From an uncultured Acetatifactor sp. (GTDB taxonomy: Bacteria > Bacillota > Clostridia > Lachnospirales > Lachnospiraceae), in contig CALWSL010000009.1 in assembly GCA_944384205.1 (NCBI GenBank), positions 1-64,000 on the forward strand: a stretch of DNA of 64,000 nt, in the 5' to 3' direction. Below the pieces are notes generated by a model. The model had not been told where the DNA came from. It searched no databases and was given only the letters and a program-made list of their open reading frames with translations. A program made the translations under genes and the position numbers. Of this stretch, positions 33,427-41,558 are shown piece by piece (positions within the stretch are counted from its first letter, which is position 1; every line of letters begins with the position of its first letter).

Positions 33427-34128
33427 TTACCCCTCCCTGTGGTTATTTTTTACAACGTCCATAAAAAGCTGTTCCAAATTTTCATTCGCGTGAAGTTTCC
33501 CCTCATAGCCTAAGACACCGCCCGCAATAATGCCGATATGGTCTGCGGTCTGCTGCACCTCGGAAAGAATATGACTGGATAAAATAACAGTAATACCCTT
33601 TGCCGGAAATGAACGGATAAGCTCCCTGAGTTCTTCAATCCCTACCGGGTCAAGACCGTTTGTAGGCTCGTCAAGAATAAGCAACTTCGGACTGTTTAAT
33701 AATGCAATCGCAATTCCAAGCCGTTGTTTCATGCCAAGAGAAAACTGTCCGGCTCTTTTTCTGCCTGTTTCTGTCAGCCGGACGATTTGCAGCACTTCCT
33801 CAATCCTTTTGTCTGACAGCCCTAAAAGGTTTGACCTGACTTTCAGATTTTCATAGGCAGTTAAATTCTCATAAAGCGGCGGCATTTCAATCAATGCTCC
33901 GATGTGGTTTAAGTCGCTTCTCCGCCATGCGTGACTGTCAAACTCAATGCTTCCAGATGTCGGCTTCAAAATGCCTGTTATCATTTTGAGTGTTGTGGAT
34001 TTTCCGGCTCCGTTTGGGCCTAACAATCCATAGACGGAATTTTTTTCAATGTTCAGCGATATATTATTTACGGCTGTCTGCCCGCTGAATGATTTGCAGA
34101 GATTTGTTGTTTTCAAAATCATACTCAT
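33427..34128 (-). CDS. Lantibiotic protection ABC transporter ATPase (LanF-like)
   Basis: 233 residues with Walker A G-P-N-G-A-G-K-S-T, signature F-S-L-G-M-K-Q-R, Walker B L-L-I-L-D-E-P-T-N-G-L-D-P, and switch His in I-L-S-S-H-I-L-S-E. It is the first gene of the minus-strand operon LanF-E-G-lipoprotein-LanR-LanK. No lantibiotic precursor or modification enzyme is present, so this is an immunity or resistance set only. Confidence 0.9.
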   Translation of the reverse strand: MSMILKTTNLCKSFSGQTAVNNISLNIEKNSVYGLLGPNGAGKSTTLKMITGILKPTSGSIEFDSHAWRRSDLNHIGALIEMPPLYENLTAYENLKVRSNLLGLSDKRIEEVLQIVRLTETGRKRAGQFSLGMKQRLGIAIALLNSPKLLILDEPTNGLDPVGIEELRELIRSFPAKGITVILSSHILSEVQQTADHIGIIAGGVLGYEGKLHANENLEQLFMDVVKNNHREG

Positions 34129-34231
34129 ATTTTGTACTGTCCTTTCTTTTGGTTTATGAGAAAAGGATAATTGATAATTTTGAAGATTTCATAAAGAAAG
34201 TAGAATTTCCCCAAATAACAGGTGAATGAAT

Positions 34232-34290
34232 ATGACAAAAAGACCAGTAGAAAAATATGACTTCAAGACTTTGGGGGAAGCGATAAAAGT
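34232..34290 (+). pseudogene. N-terminal fragment of an XRE-type regulator
   Basis: T-K-R-P-V-E-K-Y-D-F-K-T-L-G-E-A-I-K is the start of a helix-turn-helix regulator common on Firmicutes integrative elements (usually Y-D-F-K-x-F-G-x-A-I-K). Homology stops after about 19 residues where the sequence joins an unrelated gene remnant, so the gene is truncated. Confidence 0.5.
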
Positions 34291-34307
34291 GCCGACAGAC
34301 CATTGTT

Positions 34308-34754
34308 ATGGGGCTACGCCGCCTAATCGGAAAGTACTTCCTTGTAACCGAAAATCCTTCATTTTTGAAACTTGTAAGAGAAGATTTGGCGGATTTTGTA
34401 AGAGAACATGACTATGAACCCATTTTATCCGAGAATGGTGATATTGGTTAGATACCAGGACAAAATCTGGATAAATCATGTTATGTTGCAATGCAGACTT
34501 CGGATATGGTTATTTTGATAATTGGAAGTGAGTATGGAAGCGCCGCCAGTGGAGAAACAAAAGATGAATTTACTGAATATATTTCAATCACAAGAAATGA
34601 GTTTCGAACGGCAATAGAGGCGGGAATCCCCGTATTTGCCATGATTGATAAAAAAGTAATGGCTGAATACGGAATTTATGAAGAAAATATAGAAAAAATA
34701 GAGAAGAATGGTTTAGAAATAAAATTTAAAATGGTTAAGGTATGGTCTGTTTAA
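34308..34754 (+). pseudogene. DUF4062-like protein interrupted by a stop codon
   Basis: One frame runs from ATG 34308 (G-K-Y-F-L-V-T-E-N-P-S-F, V-R-E-D-L-A-D-F-V-R-E, I-L-S-E-N-G-D-I-G), is broken by TAG at 34449-34451, and continues I-P-G-Q-N-L-D-K-S-C-Y-V-A-M, then M-V-I-L-I-I-G-S-E-Y-G-S. The pattern of a Rossmann-like start followed by C-Y-x-A-I/M and D-x-V-I-x-I-I-G-x-x-Y-G is that of DUF4062 proteins. One base change (a Tyr codon to TAG) explains the break. The C-terminus also appears shortened. Confidence 0.55.
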
Positions 34755-34817
34755 CAAACTATTTCGAGTTCTGTTTTTTGGACATAAAAAGTGATACGAT
34801 TCTTTCAAAAGAAAATA

Positions 34818-34869
34818 AAAACATTTGTTCGATTTAGCTATTGACAATCGCAAACGTGTGTTCTATACT
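34818..34869 (+). promoter_or_regulatory. Promoter with two LexA-like boxes
   Basis: TTGACA (34841-34846) and TATACT (34864-34869) are 17 bases apart. Two sites fit the Gram-positive LexA pattern CGAAC-N4-GTTYG on the minus strand: CGAAC-AAAT-GTTTT (34831-34818), just upstream, and AGAAC-ACAC-GTTTG (34864-34851), within the spacer and touching the -10. This is the arrangement of an SOS-repressed promoter. No convincing gene follows within 300 bases. Confidence 0.6.
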
Positions 34870-35205
34870 TGTTCTTGTCAGGGAAACATAATAATAAAAG
34901 ACCCATCCTCAAACGCTGTTGGGGCAGCATCGGACAGGTCTTTCAACACATATACAAATTCTTGCCGAAAATGGCAGGAATTTGAACACAGCAGAAGAGC
35001 TATGCACTTGTATTTTTACATATTTAGAATAAATCGTCAAGAGATTTTGCTCTGTAAAGCTTTTCTGCCAATAATTCCCTTAGAAATAAATAATCATGCA
35101 GATTTGTGTAAAGGAAAGACTTAAGATAGTGCTTTTTGTGGTATTTTCTAATTACTTATCTGTAGATTTGATACGAAAGATAAAAAAGAAAGGATGTGTT
35201 TAGCA
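34870..35205 (+). other. Transcribed-looking stretch without a credible gene
   Basis: It begins at the LexA-type promoter. Arms AAAGACC and GGTCTTT (about 34900-34943) can pair around a GC-rich interior. The only long frame (34825-35124) has no ribosome binding site and starts upstream of the transcription start. I read this as a remnant leader or possibly a small RNA. Nothing else is seen before the sigma-factor gene. Confidence 0.3.
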
Positions 35206-35790
35206 ATGGCAAACACGTTTCGTAGGGGACACACGGAACAGATATTGAATACTTATTATGCGGATAACGCTCGAAAACTTCATAATGTAGTAGACAAAAT
35301 ACTGCTAATGTTTGGCGGATTATCAGAAAAAGACAGAGACGATTTCTATTCGCTGGCGAATGAAGTATTTACGGATGTCCTGAAAGGATATGATGAGGTG
35401 CAATCTTTTGATGGTTTTTTGTATTCCTGTTTATGTAATAAAATAAAAACGGAAATGACAAGCAGAAACAGATATAAGAGAAAAACAGACAGGATGTCCG
35501 TTTCGATTGATATGCCCATTGACGGGGAAGAAAACGCTACGATAGGAGATATGATTCCGGATAGTTTTTGCATGGAAAAGGAATTGTTGGAAGACAATGA
35601 GGAAGAATATAGCGAAAAAATGCTGATATATCTGGACAGACTGTCACAAACCCAAAAGGAAGTATTGCGGCTTACGGTTGCAGGTTATCTTCCAAGTGAA
35701 ATAAAAGAAGAACTGCACATTACAGAAAAACAATATTGCGATTGCTATGCAGCAATTCACTCGGATAGAAATGTATCAGTGTTGTATTAG
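35206..35790 (+). CDS. Sigma-70 family sigma factor (accessory)
   Basis: The start at ATG 35206 (M-A-N-T-F-R-R-G-H) is preceded by GAAAGGA 11 bases upstream; another ATG at 35194 sits on top of that site. 194 residues. A region 2-like part (F-D-G-F-L-Y-S-C-L-C-N-K-I-K-T-E, R-N-R-Y-K-R-K) is followed by an acidic linker and a region 4 helix-turn-helix (L-S-Q-T-Q-K-E-V-L-R-L-T-V-A-G-Y, I-T-E-K-Q-Y). It is followed 21 bases later by the DUF262 gene, so the two form an operon. Its target promoters are unknown. Confidence 0.75.
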   Translation: MANTFRRGHTEQILNTYYADNARKLHNVVDKILLMFGGLSEKDRDDFYSLANEVFTDVLKGYDEVQSFDGFLYSCLCNKIKTEMTSRNRYKRKTDRMSVSIDMPIDGEENATIGDMIPDSFCMEKELLEDNEEEYSEKMLIYLDRLSQTQKEVLRLTVAGYLPSEIKEELHITEKQYCDCYAAIHSDRNVSVLY

Positions 35791-35811
35791 GATAATTGGA
35801 GGGATAATGTC

Positions 35812-37176
35812 ATGGCAAGACCGAGAAAACAAACATATACATTGGACATGTATTTAACAAAAATAAAGAAGGGAAGTATCAGTAACGATGCAGATGTACA
35901 GAGATATTTCGTATGGAGCAATGAACAAATCAACGGTTTAATTGTTACAGTTCTTACAGATGATTATATTCCTCCGATTATCCTTGGAGAAGAAGATAAT
36001 TCGCAGTTAAGGATTGCTGACGGCGGTCAAAGAACATTTGCTTTGAACAAGTTTCGATACGGAAACTATAAAATAACATCAGCAGTCGAAGATTCCGTTA
36101 TTTCCTATAAAAAGAAGGTTGTCGATAAAGAAGGGAATATCGGTTGGGAAGATGCAGTGTTTGACATTAAAGGCAAGACCTATGAACAACTGCCGGATGA
36201 GTTGAAAGATACCTTTAATGAATATCAAATCGAAACCGTTATTCACGAACATTGTGATATGGATAAGATATCAAAGTACATCAAACGCTATAATGCGACA
36301 ACGCCAATGAACACCAATCAAAAAGCATTTACCTATATTTCCGCTTATGCGAAAACCGTGCGAAAAATTTTAAATAATAGATTTTTTATTGATTATAGCA
36401 ATTTTACCGAAAAAGAAAAGACAAAGGGTGTTACGGAAAGAGTAGTTGTAGAAACAATTATGTGTTCAAATCATCTGGACGACTGGAAGAAACAAATGAA
36501 AACCATTTGTGCATATCTGAATGAAAATGCCACACAGGAAGAGTTCGATAAGCTGGCTGATAATTTACATCGGTTAGAGAAGGTAATTACGGACGATGTA
36601 CAGGATATTTTTAACAGTAAGGATTCTTTTATCTGGTTGACCTTGTTTGAAAGATTTACAAAACTGGCTATTGAGGATAAAAAATTTGTGGATTTTCTGC
36701 GAGAATTTAAGAAGCGCCTTAAATATAAAGCTGTTGACGGAAAACTATTTGACACTGTTGACGACGGCGCCGGCACAAAGGACAAGGCGGTTATAATTGC
36801 CAAATTACATATTCTGGAAACTCTTATGCTGGAATATTTACATATTAATAAGTCAGACGCAGAAGAGATTGACTATGTGTCTTTTATAAAAGAAAATGTC
36901 GGATCTGATGTAACGGAGGAAGATATAGAGTTATTTGAGATGATTGCAAACGATAAGTCTGGTGTAATTGAAGATCTTGATTCCTGGATGTTATCTGACA
37001 GGAACAGACCATCGCTTGTGGCATTGGTGGGATATGCAATGAGAGAAGATAATGAAGATGTACTGGATGAATGGCTTCCGGTTTATGAGAAGAACCATTC
37101 GCTTATACGAAATCAGAAAGAAAATTTTCAGCTTATGAAACGGAGCTTTGAACAATTTATAGCCGGGCGCGGTTAA
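35812..37176 (+). CDS. DUF262 (ParB-like fold) protein
   Basis: 454 residues with GGAGGG upstream of the ATG. The N-terminal domain holds the DUF262 signature: P-P-I-I-L-G-E (about 54-60) and I-A-D-G-G-Q-R-T-F-A-L (about 68-78), equivalent to the D-G-Q-Q-R motif that binds NTP or DNA in GmrS-type proteins. The rest is helical. No C-terminal HNH (DUF1524) nuclease motif is visible, unlike full GmrSD restriction enzymes, so it may be a regulator or an NTP-sensing part. It is paired with the sigma factor. Confidence 0.75.
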   Translation: MARPRKQTYTLDMYLTKIKKGSISNDADVQRYFVWSNEQINGLIVTVLTDDYIPPIILGEEDNSQLRIADGGQRTFALNKFRYGNYKITSAVEDSVISYKKKVVDKEGNIGWEDAVFDIKGKTYEQLPDELKDTFNEYQIETVIHEHCDMDKISKYIKRYNATTPMNTNQKAFTYISAYAKTVRKILNNRFFIDYSNFTEKEKTKGVTERVVVETIMCSNHLDDWKKQMKTICAYLNENATQEEFDKLADNLHRLEKVITDDVQDIFNSKDSFIWLTLFERFTKLAIEDKKFVDFLREFKKRLKYKAVDGKLFDTVDDGAGTKDKAVIIAKLHILETLMLEYLHINKSDAEEIDYVSFIKENVGSDVTEEDIELFEMIANDKSGVIEDLDSWMLSDRNRPSLVALVGYAMREDNEDVLDEWLPVYEKNHSLIRNQKENFQLMKRSFEQFIAGRG

Positions 37177-37211
37177 CAGCGCATCCATGGATAATAACAG
37201 TCGTTGATTTG

Positions 37212-37240
37212 TTGAAATACCTATTTACGCATGGTATAAT
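37212..37240 (+). promoter_or_regulatory. Promoter 1 upstream of the acyltransferase operon
   Basis: TTGAAA (37212-37217) and TATAAT (37235-37240), 17 bases apart, with TGG before the -10. Confidence 0.65.
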
Positions 37241-37242
37241 GA

Positions 37243-37375
37243 TTCTGCATTAGCAGAATGTACGATGGCATATGCCATCGTACCGCTGCTTGCGCAGCGC
37301 ATTATATAAAATCCACTGCTTGAAAATCAAATGTCTGCTTTGCAGCCGCTTGATTTTCTGCGCTTGTGGTATAAT
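37243..37375. promoter_or_regulatory. Inverted repeats and a second promoter in the acyltransferase leader
   Basis: TTCTGC/GCAGAA (37243-37258), a perfect 24-bp palindrome GTACGATGGCAT/ATGCCATCGTAC (37260-37283), and GAAAATCAA/TTGATTTTC (37322-37358) follow promoter 1. An extended -10 (TGTGGTATAAT, ending 37375) makes a probable second promoter. The palindrome could be an operator or part of an attenuator between the two starts. Confidence 0.5.
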
Positions 37376-37485
37376 AAATGCTGATGTTGCGCCATTTGTG
37401 GAAGAGAGGAAGCTTCTCGGTTACATTTTAGCGCCTTTGGGGGCAGCGTCGATATATGGCGGTTGGAGGGGAAACAGCGGAAATT

Positions 37486-38796
37486 ATGGCGGGAGCAGAA
37501 CAGAAAAAAAACAGAGAAAAAGAGAATGAATGGTATAAGCTGGATTTATCTGCTATCGTGTACCCCACTCTGCAGCGGAGAGATTTCTCGTCGGTATATC
37601 GTTTATCAGTACTCTTGAAGGAGGCGATTGACCCTGAGATTTTGCAGAGGGCAGTAGATATGGCAATGCCGCGCTTTCCCACCTATAAGGTGGCGATTCG
37701 CAAGGGGGTGTTCTGGCGGTATCTGGAGCCGAATAACAGACCGGGTCCCTTTGTGCAGCAGGATGTGAAGAATCCCTGTCAGCCTATGAATTTTAAGGCA
37801 GACAACAGATATCTGGTGCGTTTTTATTATTACCGGAACCGCATTGCCATGGAAGCGCATCATAGTCTGGGAGACGGTACAGGCGGGATGTGTCTGCTGC
37901 AGACGGTGACAGCCACTTATTTAAGGCTTTTAGGGCATGAAGAAATTGAAAATGGTGATTTTGTCCTGGATATTCATCAGCCGCCCGACAAGGGCGAGCT
38001 TGAGGATGCCTACATGAAATATGCCAATGCCAAGGTGTGTCCGCCCAGACCGGGAGAGAAAACCTATCGTGTCAGGGGAACTAAGGAGCCTTTTTATACG
38101 TTAAATATTGTGGGCGGTATTATGTCGGTTTCGGAGGTTATGAGGGTGGCGAAAAAGTACAATGCTACCATCACGGAATATCTTAATGCGGTTTTGCTCT
38201 ATGCGCTGATGACGAAGCAGGAGCGGGACTTTCATATACGTCTGCGTCCGGTAAAGATTGCCATGCCGGTAAATCTGAGGCGTTTTTTTCCGTCCGGGAC
38301 GCTTCGGAATTTTATTACCATGATTTATCCGGGCATTGATCCCAGACTTGGGGAGTATACCTTTGAAGAAATTGTGACACATGTGCACAATTATATGAGA
38401 TATTATATTAATGAGAAATTTCTGCGGGGAGATATTACGACGAATGCGGAAACCCAGCGGAATCCTTTTATCCGGGTTGTACCGTTATTTATTAAGGATT
38501 TTGTGGTGAAAAGGTTTTATACGATGGTACAGGATAAGAATTCTTCTGCGGGACTTACCAATATGGGAGCGTTAAAGGTACCGGAGAGCATGAAACCCTA
38601 TATTGAGCGGTTTGATATTTATATGGGGCAGCCTTTTTCCAGCAGAACCAATTGTGCCATTATCAGCTTTGAGGATATTCTGACAATAAATTTTGCAAGC
38701 AGTATTAAAGAGACGGATGTGGAACGGTATTTTTTCCGCAAGCTGGTGCAGGATGGAATTCATGTAAAGATTGAAAGCAACCGCGATGCGGTGTGA
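37486..38796 (+). CDS. Acyltransferase of the alcohol acetyltransferase/condensation-domain type
   Basis: Starting from ATG 37486 the protein has 436 residues (an ATG ten codons earlier lacks a ribosome site). The catalytic motif H-H-S-L-G-D-G-T-G-G (about residue 125) corresponds to HHxxxDG of chloramphenicol acetyltransferase-like condensation enzymes. The late S-S-A-G-L-T-N-M-G and S-F-E-D-I-L-T-I-N-F segments are typical as well. The substrate is unknown; lipid or sugar acylation is plausible. It is the first gene of an operon with a DUF6320 membrane protein and an esterase. Confidence 0.7.
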   Translation: MAGAEQKKNREKENEWYKLDLSAIVYPTLQRRDFSSVYRLSVLLKEAIDPEILQRAVDMAMPRFPTYKVAIRKGVFWRYLEPNNRPGPFVQQDVKNPCQPMNFKADNRYLVRFYYYRNRIAMEAHHSLGDGTGGMCLLQTVTATYLRLLGHEEIENGDFVLDIHQPPDKGELEDAYMKYANAKVCPPRPGEKTYRVRGTKEPFYTLNIVGGIMSVSEVMRVAKKYNATITEYLNAVLLYALMTKQERDFHIRLRPVKIAMPVNLRRFFPSGTLRNFITMIYPGIDPRLGEYTFEEIVTHVHNYMRYYINEKFLRGDITTNAETQRNPFIRVVPLFIKDFVVKRFYTMVQDKNSSAGLTNMGALKVPESMKPYIERFDIYMGQPFSSRTNCAIISFEDILTINFASSIKETDVERYFFRKLVQDGIHVKIESNRDAV

Positions 38797-38810
38797 AAAT
38801 GAGGATTATT

Positions 38811-39515
38811 ATGTCATATTGTGTAAATTGTGGTGTGGAGCTGCACGGGTCGGCTAAGACATGTCCTTTATGTAACACGCCTGTGTACAATCCGAACGAA
38901 GTGAAAAAAGAAGAACAGCCGACTCCTTATCCTCAGGAAAAAGGGCAGGTGGAGAAGGTGAAAAGAAAGGACTTGGGGATTCTGCTTTCCACGGTTGTGC
39001 TGGCGACGGCAATCACCTGTGGACTGTTAAATGCCTACGTGTTTACCGGACCACTGTGGTCTCTGGCGGTTATCGGAGTATGTGCGGTTTTGTGGGTAAT
39101 TATGATTCCCGTGGTAATTTATACGAACCTGTCAATTTATATTTCCCTGCTTTTTGACGGGGCGGCGGCAGCAGGATATCTCTATATGCTGGCTTTTATG
39201 ATTGGCAGGGATGGATGGTTTTTCGGTTTGGGACTTCCGATTGTGGTATTGGTTACAGTTATTGCGGAGGTAGTGACTTTTGCAGTAAAGAAGTTGCCGA
39301 AGTCTTTTTTGACGGAATCCCTGTATCTGATTACGGCGGTTGCCGTTTTGTGTGTGGGATTGGAAGTGTTGATAGACAGATATATAGGAGACGGTATTGC
39401 GTTAAGCTGGTCGGCGGTGGTGCTGACGGTGTGTGTCATTGTGGATATTGCGCTTATCACGATACTTTCCCTCAGAAGGCTTAGGAATGCCGTCAGGAAA
39501 AGACTGCACTTTTAA
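38811..39515 (+). CDS. DUF6320-type membrane protein with N-terminal zinc ribbon
   Basis: 234 residues. It starts M-S-Y-C-V-N-C-G-V-E-L and C-P-L-C-N-T-P-V-Y, a CxxC...CxxC ribbon (residues 4-26). A Pro/Lys linker and about six membrane helices follow, from residue 55 onward (L-S-T-V-V-L-A-T-A-I-T-C-G-L; V-I-G-V-C-A-V-L-W-V-I-M). It lies between acyltransferase and esterase genes, an arrangement I have seen repeatedly in Lachnospiraceae, and may scaffold them at the membrane. Confidence 0.7.
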   Translation: MSYCVNCGVELHGSAKTCPLCNTPVYNPNEVKKEEQPTPYPQEKGQVEKVKRKDLGILLSTVVLATAITCGLLNAYVFTGPLWSLAVIGVCAVLWVIMIPVVIYTNLSIYISLLFDGAAAAGYLYMLAFMIGRDGWFFGLGLPIVVLVTVIAEVVTFAVKKLPKSFLTESLYLITAVAVLCVGLEVLIDRYIGDGIALSWSAVVLTVCVIVDIALITILSLRRLRNAVRKRLHF

Positions 39516-39542
39516 GAAAAATACGTAAGGATTGGAGAATTT

Positions 39543-40436
39543 ATGGCAAATACAAAGAAGAATCAAAACCTGATGCAGCTTGTCAGATATGTGCATGGGA
39601 TGGTGGAAAATACAGATTTGGAGAAACACAGGCAGTCTCAGGATCATATCGGGGCGCTGATGGGCAACGCAAAGGAAATGGAATATAAAGAGGTGGACAT
39701 TGACGGCATGTATGGAGAGTGGGTCAGTGTCAGACGCGCACATATGAAAAAAAATATAATTCTGTACTGCCACGGGGGCGGTTATTCCACCGGCAGCAGA
39801 CTGTATGCAAGAACATTGACAACGAAGCTGGCAGCGTCCACTTCCATGGATGTTTTATGCTTTGATTACCGTCTGGCGCCGGAGAATCCCTATCCCGCAG
39901 CGCTTGAGGATGGCTTGAAGGCATGGAATTATCTGATGCTTTTAGGATATGGCGCAAGAGATGTGATTGTGGCGGGGGATTCTGCAGGAGGAAATTTAGC
40001 TTTGGCGCTGACGCTGAAACTGAAGGAGGAGAAGAGGCTCCTTCCGAGAGGACTGGTGTTAATGTCCCCGTGGACGGATTTGACTTCATCGGGAAAATCC
40101 TTTACGGAAAAAGCTAAGGTAGACCCGGTTTTAGACAAGGAGTATATCGACAGGATGATTACAGCCTACGCGGAAGGACAGGACCTGAAAAATCCTTTGA
40201 TTTCCCCCTTGTTTGGTGATTTTGAAGGATTTCCGTCAACCTATATCCAAGTGGGTGAAAATGAAATTCTGTTAAGCGATTCCCTGCGTCTGCATAAGGC
40301 GCTGGTGGATGCCAATGTCCCCGTGAGGATAGACCGGTTTAAGGGAATGTGGCATGTCTTTCAGATGTCGCCTTTTAAAACTGCCTATGAGGCAATGGAA
40401 AAGAACGCGGAATTTATTTATGATATTTGTCGCTAA
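39543..40436 (+). CDS. Alpha/beta-hydrolase (hormone-sensitive lipase-type esterase)
   Basis: 297 residues with GGAGA before the ATG. The oxyanion motif H-G-G-G-Y-S-T-G is at about 78-85, the nucleophile elbow G-D-S-A-G-G at about 145-150, the acid in V-D-P-V-L-D or nearby, and the catalytic His in M-W-H-V-F near the end. There is no signal peptide, so it is cytosolic or membrane-associated. It likely removes acyl groups and so may oppose or complement the acyltransferase two genes upstream. Confidence 0.85.
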   Translation: MANTKKNQNLMQLVRYVHGMVENTDLEKHRQSQDHIGALMGNAKEMEYKEVDIDGMYGEWVSVRRAHMKKNIILYCHGGGYSTGSRLYARTLTTKLAASTSMDVLCFDYRLAPENPYPAALEDGLKAWNYLMLLGYGARDVIVAGDSAGGNLALALTLKLKEEKRLLPRGLVLMSPWTDLTSSGKSFTEKAKVDPVLDKEYIDRMITAYAEGQDLKNPLISPLFGDFEGFPSTYIQVGENEILLSDSLRLHKALVDANVPVRIDRFKGMWHVFQMSPFKTAYEAMEKNAEFIYDICR

Positions 40437-40538
40437 AAAAATAAAAGGATTTTTAGAAAACGTGCAGAATAATTATAACAGGAGTATTTTTTGTGTGGTT
40501 TTCGGCTTGGACGGGATACGTCAGAAGGTGAGGCAGGC

Positions 40539-41543
40539 ATGACAATCAGAGAAAGCATGGAACAATGGGAACGGGACTATTTAAGTCCGTATGCGTCTCT
40601 CAGTGTGAATTCTAAGGGCAGACTGAAACCGGAGGAGCAGTGTGACATCCGTCCGGTCTTTCAGCGTGACCGTGACCGTATTCTTCATTGCAAGGCATTC
40701 AGAAGACTGAAGGACAAGACACAGGTATTCTTAACCCCGGAGGGAGATCATTATCGGACAAGACTTACGCACACGCTGGAAGTATCGCAGACTGCACGGA
40801 CAATAGCCAAATCCCTGAGATTGAACGAGGAGCTTGTAGAGGCGATTGCCCTTGGGCATGATTTAGGACATACGCCGTTTGGACATGCAGGAGAGAGAGC
40901 ACTGAACCGGGTGTGCCCTTTGGGCTTTGAGCACAGCGAACAGAGTGTCCGTACAGTGGACAGGCTGGAAAAGAAAGGTCAGGGATTAAATCTGACCTAT
41001 GAGGTCAGGGATGGAATCCTGAATCACCAGACCATTGGAAAGCCGCATACGCTGGAGGGAAAGGTGGTACGCCTTTCCGATAAGATTGCCTATATTCATC
41101 ATGATATGGATGATGCGGTGCGCGGCGGGATACTTACGGAGAATGATGTGCCGAAGGAAATCAGGGAGGTAATCGGTGCTTCCACCACGGACAGACTGGA
41201 TCATTTTATCCATGATATCGTTACGAACAGTATGGGGAAAAATGATATAGTGATGTCGAAGCCTGTGGAGGAAGCCATGAAGCAGATTCGGCAGTTTATG
41301 TTTGAACGGGTATATAAGAATCCGGAGGCGAAAAGTGAGGAAAGCAAGGCGGAAATGCTGATGGAAACGCTGTATCAGCACTATCTGAAGCATATTGACG
41401 ATTTGCCGGAGGAGTTTCTGAACCTTTTATCAGAAGGTGAGCCGAGGGAGAGAGTAGTCTGTGACTATGTAGGAGCGATGAGTGACCGTTTTGCCATCGC
41501 TGTGTATGAGGAAATCTACATACCGAAGTCATGGCAGATATAA
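40539..41543 (+). CDS. dgt: dGTP triphosphohydrolase-like HD-domain protein
   Basis: 334 residues from ATG 40539 (M-T-I-R-E-S-M-E-Q-W). HD phosphohydrolase motifs are T-R-L-T-H-T-L-E-V (first His, about 77), I-A-L-G-H-D-L-G-H-T-P-F-G-H (HD pair, about 104) and D-K-I-A-Y-I-H-H-D-M-D (late Asp). The family hydrolyses dNTPs to nucleosides and triphosphate. Its position directly before dnaG and rpoD is the usual clostridial macromolecular-synthesis operon. Only 15 bases separate it from dnaG. Confidence 0.88.
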   Translation: MTIRESMEQWERDYLSPYASLSVNSKGRLKPEEQCDIRPVFQRDRDRILHCKAFRRLKDKTQVFLTPEGDHYRTRLTHTLEVSQTARTIAKSLRLNEELVEAIALGHDLGHTPFGHAGERALNRVCPLGFEHSEQSVRTVDRLEKKGQGLNLTYEVRDGILNHQTIGKPHTLEGKVVRLSDKIAYIHHDMDDAVRGGILTENDVPKEIREVIGASTTDRLDHFIHDIVTNSMGKNDIVMSKPVEEAMKQIRQFMFERVYKNPEAKSEESKAEMLMETLYQHYLKHIDDLPEEFLNLLSEGEPRERVVCDYVGAMSDRFAIAVYEEIYIPKSWQI

Positions 41544-41558
41544 GGACAGGAGATAAAA

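Noticed and set aside
34825-35124. 99-codon plus-strand frame
   Set aside because: It starts upstream of the mapped promoter, has no ribosome site, and its composition is not protein-like.
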